Source of the DNA: Peredibacter sp045999315 | GTDB taxonomy: Bacteria; Bdellovibrionota; Bacteriovoracia; Bacteriovoracales; Bacteriovoracaceae | Reading direction: 5' to 3' | NCBI RefSeq assembly: GCF_045999315.1 | Contig: NZ_CP174607.1 | Coordinates: 3,100,001-3,164,000, forward strand | DNA: 64,000 nucleotides | In this document: positions 59,441 through 64,000 of the stretch, piece by piece | Numbering within the stretch: position 1 is the stretch's first letter | Layout of the letters: every line of letters begins with the position of its first letter | The notes under the pieces: generated by a model | Told to the model about the DNA's origin: nothing | What the model saw: the letters and a program-made list of their open reading frames with translations, nothing else | Databases searched by the model: none | Translations under genes and position numbers: made by a program

Positions 59441-59935
59441 ATGAATAAAAAGAGACTTCTTAATTTAGTTTATTTCATCTTCTTGGGCCTTCTCCTCTAT
59501 CAGATTGTACCTCGAACCCTACATAACTTTCATTCTGAAGGTCAGTCACTTCCCAGTGTTAACGCCTACAATTTAAGCACTGATACTGAAACTCTGTTTC
59601 CACCGGCCAGTGGAAATGCCATTGCCATTTTTTGGGCCACTTGGTGTGGGCCCTGCAAGCTTGAGATGAAGCGCTTAAGAAGTTCGGTTGAAGACGGAAA
59701 AATCCCACAAGATAGAATCTTTGCGATTAACCCATTTGAGAACCGTGAAACCATCTTGAAGTTTCTTTCTCAAGAGAAGTTTCCTTTTCAATTTATCGAA
59801 GCACCAGAATTAGTTAAAGACATGAAAGTAGAAGTGACTCCAACGACTCTCTTAATTGAGAGCGGGAAAATCACGAACCGGAGTTCAGGACTTTCCCTTA
59901 TTGGAATCTGGAAGGCCGAATTGTTATTTAGATAA
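59441..59935 (+). CDS. TlpA/ResA-like membrane-anchored thioredoxin
   Basis: A 164-residue protein with an N-terminal signal anchor (about 7-24) and a thioredoxin domain: FWATWCGPCKLEMKRL with C69 and C72, and the cis-Pro loop VTPTTLL. It would act in the periplasm to reduce disulfides or carry electrons for cytochrome maturation or thiol homeostasis. GAGG precedes the ATG. It is cotranscribed with the AraC regulator; its end overlaps the convergent gene by 12 nt. Confidence 0.87.
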   Translation: MNKKRLLNLVYFIFLGLLLYQIVPRTLHNFHSEGQSLPSVNAYNLSTDTETLFPPASGNAIAIFWATWCGPCKLEMKRLRSSVEDGKIPQDRIFAINPFENRETILKFLSQEKFPFQFIEAPELVKDMKVEVTPTTLLIESGKITNRSSGLSLIGIWKAELLFR

Positions 59936-60361
59936 CTCTCCACACTCAAGCATATACTGAGCAAACACATTTCTCACGGCCGGAGTGTTCTTTTGGTTTT
60001 GGACCCAATACTTTTTAATCATCGGGCAGTAATAAACTTCATAATTTTCTACTTTGCCAGTTCTTCTCAAGGTCACAAAAGATGGGGCCACACCTTGATA
60101 AAGCTCAAGGTTCTTTTCTTTGGTATTCGCTTTTGAGATTGCTTTTAGTGACTTGAGTCCATCTTTAAGTCCTTTCAACTGTGGAGTCTTGTCCTTTTCA
60201 ATCAGGGTCGCTAGTTCCTGGGCCGCTTTCTCGACCTGGGTCTGATCTGTACCTAAAAGAGAATTAAAAAGTTTATCGTTGGCCTTGAAAGCGTCTTCGA
60301 CCTGACCGGCCACCGCCATTCCTGAAAGAAGTAGTGAAAAAGCAAATAAAGTTAATTTCAT
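59924..60361 (-). CDS. DUF3347-like periplasmic protein
   Basis: ATG 60361 follows a GGATGG site; the long frame to 60415 is not supported. The 145-residue protein has a signal peptide (1-18, AVA-GQ), a helical middle, and a C-terminal motif YYCPMIKKYWVQ...AVRNVFAQYMLECGEL. The CPM, W, N and CGE order resembles DUF3347, a periplasmic family often fused or linked to metal efflux. Cys and Met may bind copper or another soft metal (inference). Confidence 0.65.
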   Translation of the reverse strand: MKLTLFAFSLLLSGMAVAGQVEDAFKANDKLFNSLLGTDQTQVEKAAQELATLIEKDKTPQLKGLKDGLKSLKAISKANTKEKNLELYQGVAPSFVTLRRTGKVENYEVYYCPMIKKYWVQNQKNTPAVRNVFAQYMLECGELSK

Positions 60362-60419
60362 AGTTCCATCCTTTTTGATGCAAATACGATTCATTCTACC
60401 GATTTGTGACATCATAAGC

Positions 60420-60425
60420 TATAAT
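60420..60425 (+). promoter_or_regulatory. -10 box, candidate leaderless promoter of the Hsp70-like gene
   Basis: A perfect TATAAT, 6 nt before the ATG at 60432. Confidence 0.6.
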
Positions 60426-60431
60426 TTCTCT

Positions 60432-61691
60432 ATGTCTTATCATGCCGTGGATTTCGGGACTTCAAACTCCCTACTTAGTTATGTCTCAAACGATGGAAAA
60501 ATCGTGCCCGTTCCTCTGGATCTCAACTCCAGCCTGGTTCTGCGTTCCTTGATTTATACTCCTGAGAAAAATAAATGGTTTTTTGGAAATGAGGCGATTC
60601 AAGAGTATGTGAGCCATGAAGGTGAAGGCCGCTTCTTTCGTTCCATCAAAAAATTTCTGCCAGAACCAGGTTATACCGGCACTTCGGTTTTTAACCGAAA
60701 CATGAACATCTCAGAAATGGTGGCGGTTTTCCTGGGAGAGATGAGAAGGCGAGCGAACAAGTATACTAACGAAAGTGTGGATCGAATTATTCTGGGACGA
60801 CCGGCCCTTTACTCACTCGATAAAGAACAAGATCAACTGGCCGAAGATCGCATGCGAAAGGGCGCTGAACTCGCGGGCTATAAAGAAATTATTTTCTGCC
60901 CGGAGCCCGTGGCCGCAGGACTTGATTACACCACCAGTGCTAACGATGAACGCATTGTTCTTATTACCGATTTTGGTGGTGGTACCTCAGACTTTACTCT
61001 TATGAAAGTTCGCCACAATCAGTACTCTCAAGACGATATCCTGGGTCTTTCTGGAATATTTGTGGCCGGTGACGTCTTAGATGGTGTCATGATGAGAGAC
61101 TTTATTGCTCCTCATTTCGGTTCTCAATATGAATATCAAATTCCCGGCGGCACCAACATTTTAAAGTTTCCGAAAAATCTTTTAAAGAAGATCTGTTCTC
61201 CGGCCCACATCACTCACCTCCGCGAGAAAGATACCTGGGAGTTTCTTCAGCACATTAATAAGTTTGCTCTTTCTGAAACTGATCAGACCAGAATGCAGAA
61301 TCTTTTTACTCTCGTCGAATGCCAGCTGGGTTTCCCTCTGTTCCATGAAATTGAAAAAACCAAGATTGGCCTTGGGAAATCGCCCGTGGTGGATTTTCAT
61401 TACAATCATCTTGATATCAACATCACTCAACCTGTTTCTCAGACTGGCTATCGTGAAAGCGTGACTCTAACCGTAAACGAAGTCATGGACACCATGATGG
61501 AAGTCTTTACTCAATCAGGACTTACTCCTGACAAAGTAGACCAAGTGATTATGACCGGTGGTACATCTCAGTTCCCGCTCATTCAAGAACGCCTAAAAAA
61601 TACTTTCGGCGCCGATAAGCTAAAAGAACACAACATTTATCAATCTGTGGTAAATGGTCTTGCTCAGTATGCAATCAGGATGAAGAACTAG
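60432..61691 (+). CDS. Hsp70-like ATPase without substrate-binding domain (YegD-like)
   Basis: ATG 60432 is the start (419 residues); the frame continues upstream to 60375 over the promoter. It is an actin-fold ATPase of the Hsp70/YegD group: phosphate-1 motif AVDFGTSNSLL, GRPALYS, phosphate-2 ITDFGGGTSDFTL, and the adenosine motif IMTGGTSQFPLIQERL. About 110 residues in the middle replace part of subdomain IIB. The peptide-binding domain of DnaK is absent, so it may act as a regulator or atypical chaperone. The stop shares 4 nt with the convergent protease gene. Confidence 0.88.
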   Translation: MSYHAVDFGTSNSLLSYVSNDGKIVPVPLDLNSSLVLRSLIYTPEKNKWFFGNEAIQEYVSHEGEGRFFRSIKKFLPEPGYTGTSVFNRNMNISEMVAVFLGEMRRRANKYTNESVDRIILGRPALYSLDKEQDQLAEDRMRKGAELAGYKEIIFCPEPVAAGLDYTTSANDERIVLITDFGGGTSDFTLMKVRHNQYSQDDILGLSGIFVAGDVLDGVMMRDFIAPHFGSQYEYQIPGGTNILKFPKNLLKKICSPAHITHLREKDTWEFLQHINKFALSETDQTRMQNLFTLVECQLGFPLFHEIEKTKIGLGKSPVVDFHYNHLDINITQPVSQTGYRESVTLTVNEVMDTMMEVFTQSGLTPDKVDQVIMTGGTSQFPLIQERLKNTFGADKLKEHNIYQSVVNGLAQYAIRMKN

Positions 61692-62866
61692 GGTTTGTAA
61701 GGGACACATCCCTCTTCATAATTTTGAACATATTTGGCACCGGGACACTTCCAAATTCCTTTGTGATCTTTGTATTGAGAAGGAAGTCCGCCGCTATTTG
61801 AAGAAGATGGTTTGGCCGAGACAGTACGTAAAACTCTTTCTTTTAAAACAAACCCGGGTCTTTCGAGCCAACTAATATTTTGAAATTTTGTTAAGACAAT
61901 GGAACTCTCCACCAATGTATTCAGATCAATCCATCCGTCATCAAATTGCCGCTGCCAGCTCATTCCATAACTGTTCTTGACCTTGACCATGGCCCGACAA
62001 TCACGCCCCTGACAAACTTCTTTAATCCCAAAGAGTGCAACAGAATGAGCACTTCCATGAGCACATTTGGTTTTGTCCTCAAGGGGCTGAGTACAAATTC
62101 CCATTTCAACTGGAATGTCAGAAAGTAGCAATGATTGGATTTTTTTATTTAAGCTTTCCGGAGTCAGCTTCTCATTATAAAGTGGGAAATTATTCGGTTT
62201 AAATTTGGGGATACTCACCGTCTCTTCCGGAGAAAGACACTTCTTGGGAAGAATAGAGCGATAAAGAAAGTCATTAAGGTCCCTGGCATTTACAAAAGCT
62301 TCTCGAATCTGCTCTGCCGGAGTCTGAAGGTTTGTGAGTTCTTTTTTTATCGACTCCACTAAACAGTTCACGCAATCATTTCTAGTGATTCCGATTCCTT
62401 TATATTCATTCCACTTCTGGGCCAATAAGTTCCAGCCGTTCTTTTCTTCTTCTGTATAAGAATAATTCCCCATATTGATCCGATACACGAGATCGCTGAA
62501 CTTCGCGCATTCTTCAAGGGCAATTCTTGGATTTTTCATCTGCTCAAGATTAGAAAAAATTCTAAAAGCGTTTCCACCTTCTTCCAACTCACCTTTCTGA
62601 TAGTAAGAAGTCACATCAAGCGAAGAAAGTCTTTCTCTAGGGTCGTTACAATTGAGCGCAAGTTCTTTGCAACGATAGTGCTCTAAAAGACTTGTGGCCG
62701 AAAACCCATAACAAACACCAATCCCGTCTTGGGCCTTAATGGGAGTATTAGGTGATATCTCTTTTCGAGTTCCAGATGTTTCTTCAAATCCTTCAGGGGC
62801 TGTATAGTAAGGATATTCTTGCGCCCAGGCCATCATGGGAAAAAGAAGAAGGAAAAAGAATTTCAT
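61688..62866 (-). CDS. Secreted papain-like cysteine protease (second copy)
   Basis: A 392-residue protein with a signal peptide (1-15, MAWA-QE). Active-site residues are Q46 and C52 in IKAQDGIGVCYGF (Tyr replaces the usual Trp), H274 in GSAHSVALFG, and N298 in VKNSYG. It shares the layout of the protease at 553-1539: active site close to the signal peptide and a roughly 220-residue insertion rich in Cys. An extra C-terminal region (about 345-392) has Cys residues and aromatics. It overlaps the upstream DUF333-like gene by 4 nt. Secreted, perhaps active on prey proteins (inference). Confidence 0.85.
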   Translation of the reverse strand: MKFFFLLLFPMMAWAQEYPYYTAPEGFEETSGTRKEISPNTPIKAQDGIGVCYGFSATSLLEHYRCKELALNCNDPRERLSSLDVTSYYQKGELEEGGNAFRIFSNLEQMKNPRIALEECAKFSDLVYRINMGNYSYTEEEKNGWNLLAQKWNEYKGIGITRNDCVNCLVESIKKELTNLQTPAEQIREAFVNARDLNDFLYRSILPKKCLSPEETVSIPKFKPNNFPLYNEKLTPESLNKKIQSLLLSDIPVEMGICTQPLEDKTKCAHGSAHSVALFGIKEVCQGRDCRAMVKVKNSYGMSWQRQFDDGWIDLNTLVESSIVLTKFQNISWLERPGFVLKERVLRTVSAKPSSSNSGGLPSQYKDHKGIWKCPGAKYVQNYEEGCVPYKP

Positions 62867-63216
62867 TTCTTCTCCTTTCTATAGAGGTCCCAGGAATCTA
62901 CCAAATACTTTTCTTTAAAGACGCAGTAATCATATTGATTGTGGCCCTTGTCTTCGAGGATGACACTGGCCCCGCCTTTGGAAGCGCAATACTTTGAGGC
63001 GGGATTACCCACTGTACCCATGGGGCCCTTCGGTTCGGCCTTCATTGGGACGACACTTACGAGTTTAAGACAGTCCTCGATCTTGCGGGCACATTCAGCA
63101 TTCACTGAAAGTCCCTGGACCTTTTGAATCTGAATGGTCTTTTTACCCATTAAGAGTTCTTCTCCAGCACAGACCAGAGGTAATACGAAGAGAATGACGG
63201 GTATTAAGGACTTCAT
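62863..63216 (-). CDS. Small secreted DUF333-like protein, partner of papain-like protease
   Basis: A 117-residue protein with a signal peptide (1-17, LVCA-GE) and a C-terminal DUF333-like domain: N71-P-A-S-K-Y-C77, GG, C98 (21 residues after C77), and SWDLYR. It matches the 1526-1912 protein in the NPA start, Cys spacing and W-D-L/Y end, and each has an extra Cys pair earlier. Here the partner precedes the protease (overlap ATGA), the reverse order from the first locus. Translational coupling would make both at once, as expected for an inhibitor or folding helper. Confidence 0.78.
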   Translation of the reverse strand: MKSLIPVILFVLPLVCAGEELLMGKKTIQIQKVQGLSVNAECARKIEDCLKLVSVVPMKAEPKGPMGTVGNPASKYCASKGGASVILEDKGHNQYDYCVFKEKYLVDSWDLYRKEKK

Positions 63217-63326
63217 AATGGTCTTTTCGACACTTCATCGGATTCATTTAGTATGTAAAAGTTTCACTTCCGCGATTCCGCTACATATTGTTTACACACG
63301 AATCTGGCCCGTAGCAATTCCCGTGC

Positions 63327-63332
63327 TACATT
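63327..63332 (+). promoter_or_regulatory. -10 box, candidate leaderless promoter of the TIGR02147 gene
   Basis: TACATT ends 7 nt before the ATG at 63340. No Shine-Dalgarno is present. Confidence 0.45.
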
Positions 63333-63339
63333 CAATCCC

Positions 63340-64000
63340 ATGGGAAATGGTCAGGCATACTATCTTACAAAGTTAAGAGAGGATCTCTCTATCAAGCAGA
63401 GAAACAATCCTCATTACTCGCTTCGCGCGTACGCTCGAGATATTGGAATCCATCCTGCAACTCTAAGCCAAATCATCAATGGTAAGCGTCCTCTTCCGAT
63501 GAAGGACTCGGCAAGCGTGGCCCAAAAATTAAATCTCGGTCCGAAGGAAAAAACGCTCTTTATGGAGAGTTTAATCCGCAGTAAATCGGCCCTGGATCAG
63601 ATTAAACTTTCCGATGAAGACACACGTTTCATTCTGGATGAGTCCTATTATAAAGTGATCGCAGAATGGGAACACTATGCTCTTCTCGAGCTTTTTGACG
63701 TCAAAGATTTCCAAGGGACAGTAGAAGAAATCACCATAAAACTGGACCTCACACCAAACCGTGTAGATGTCGTCATTAAGAACTTACTGACTTGCGGGCT
63801 GTTAGAAAGAAATGCTGAAGGAAAACTTCAGAAGGCCCATGCCCGGATTACAACCACTGAAGACATTAAGAGCCAGGCCCTGCGTGATTCTCACAAAGAG
63901 GTCCTTTCGATGGGTGCTACGAAGCTAGACGAAATTGCTGTTGAGTTACGTGACTTCTCTTCTTTAACTATGGCACTAGATCTGAGCAAACTACCAGAGG
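63340..64000 (+). CDS. TIGR02147-family regulator (partial, runs off the window)
   Basis: An open frame of 220 residues from ATG 63340 to the window end. The N-terminal 50 residues hold a helix-turn-helix of Cro/Xre type (YSLRAYARDIGIHPATLSQIINGKRPLP). The rest follows the TIGR02147 pattern: HYALLELFDVKDFQGTVEEI, LTPNRVDVVIKNLLTCGLLE, and a later KLDEIAVELRDFSSLTM. This family is expanded in Bdellovibrionota and Fibrobacteres and is thought to regulate transcription. About 50 residues are missing at the 3' end compared with typical members. Confidence 0.88.
   Translation, partial: MGNGQAYYLTKLREDLSIKQRNNPHYSLRAYARDIGIHPATLSQIINGKRPLPMKDSASVAQKLNLGPKEKTLFMESLIRSKSALDQIKLSDEDTRFILDESYYKVIAEWEHYALLELFDVKDFQGTVEEITIKLDLTPNRVDVVIKNLLTCGLLERNAEGKLQKAHARITTTEDIKSQALRDSHKEVLSMGATKLDEIAVELRDFSSLTMALDLSKLPE

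Overview
The window looks like chromosome from a predatory bacterium of the phylum Bdellovibrionota, most likely the Bacteriovorax/Peredibacter side. No taxonomic marker gene is present, so this is inferred from: moderate GC; a TIGR02147-type regulator at the right edge; many secreted proteins and proteases (two papain-like, one trypsin-like, one M1 aminopeptidase, one L,D-transpeptidase-like, one transglutaminase-elicitor-like); and many orphan sensor kinases. No rRNA, tRNA, CRISPR array, prophage or obvious genomic island was seen. One transposase-like gene is present without visible terminal repeats.

Layout. 1-3.6 kb: end of a fold-type III PLP decarboxylase, a papain-like protease overlapping a small DUF333-like secreted protein, a hypothetical, a DUF2834 membrane protein and an alpha/beta hydrolase. 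3.7-14.5 kb: DJ-1/AraC regulator, M1 aminopeptidase, SDR dehydrogenase, GH15 enzyme with a membrane protein, a SufR-like Fe-S regulator divergent from a membrane protein, and a response regulator divergent from a hybrid-sensor kinase. 14.5-20.4 kb: GNAT, trypsin-like protease, acyl-CoA ligase (fadD) with a ribosome hibernation factor, a methyltransferase divergent from a hydrolase, and the transposase-like gene. 20.5-33.2 kb: a 1005-residue secreted protein, mnmD plus a flavin oxidoreductase, a PAS kinase, htpX, an operon of L,D-transpeptidase/SIMPL/RNA methyltransferase, and a 631-residue secreted protein. 33.1-36.1 kb: three RNA methyltransferases. 36.4-38.7 kb: an operon of an outer-membrane protein, MerP-like and MerT-like metal proteins, an ECF sigma factor and a putative membrane anti-sigma factor. 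38.8-46.7 kb: HNH endonuclease, small secreted proteins, TatD, O-methyltransferase, two FtsX-type permeases without an ATPase, and the transglutaminase-elicitor-like protein. 47-58.5 kb: OprP-type porin, a MASE1/CHASE kinase coupled to a pseudokinase, a repeat-tailed lipoprotein, a 654-residue secreted protein, another kinase and a YceI protein. 58.5-64 kb: an AraC regulator with a natural His6 run, TlpA-like thioredoxin, DUF3347-like protein, Hsp70-like ATPase, a second DUF333/papain-like pair, and the start of the TIGR02147 regulator.

Three window-wide patterns stand out. (1) About fifteen genes without a clear Shine-Dalgarno have a TAnnnT-type -10 box 6-7 nt before the start codon, as expected for leaderless mRNAs. 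(2) Of fifteen convergent gene pairs, ten overlap at their 3' ends, four of them sharing a 4-nt double stop; three non-overlapping pairs have a two-way hairpin terminator. (3) GGCC is about three-fold over-represented in two kilobases counted by eye. The best candidate for an undescribed system is the papain-like protease plus DUF333-like partner, found twice in opposite gene order.
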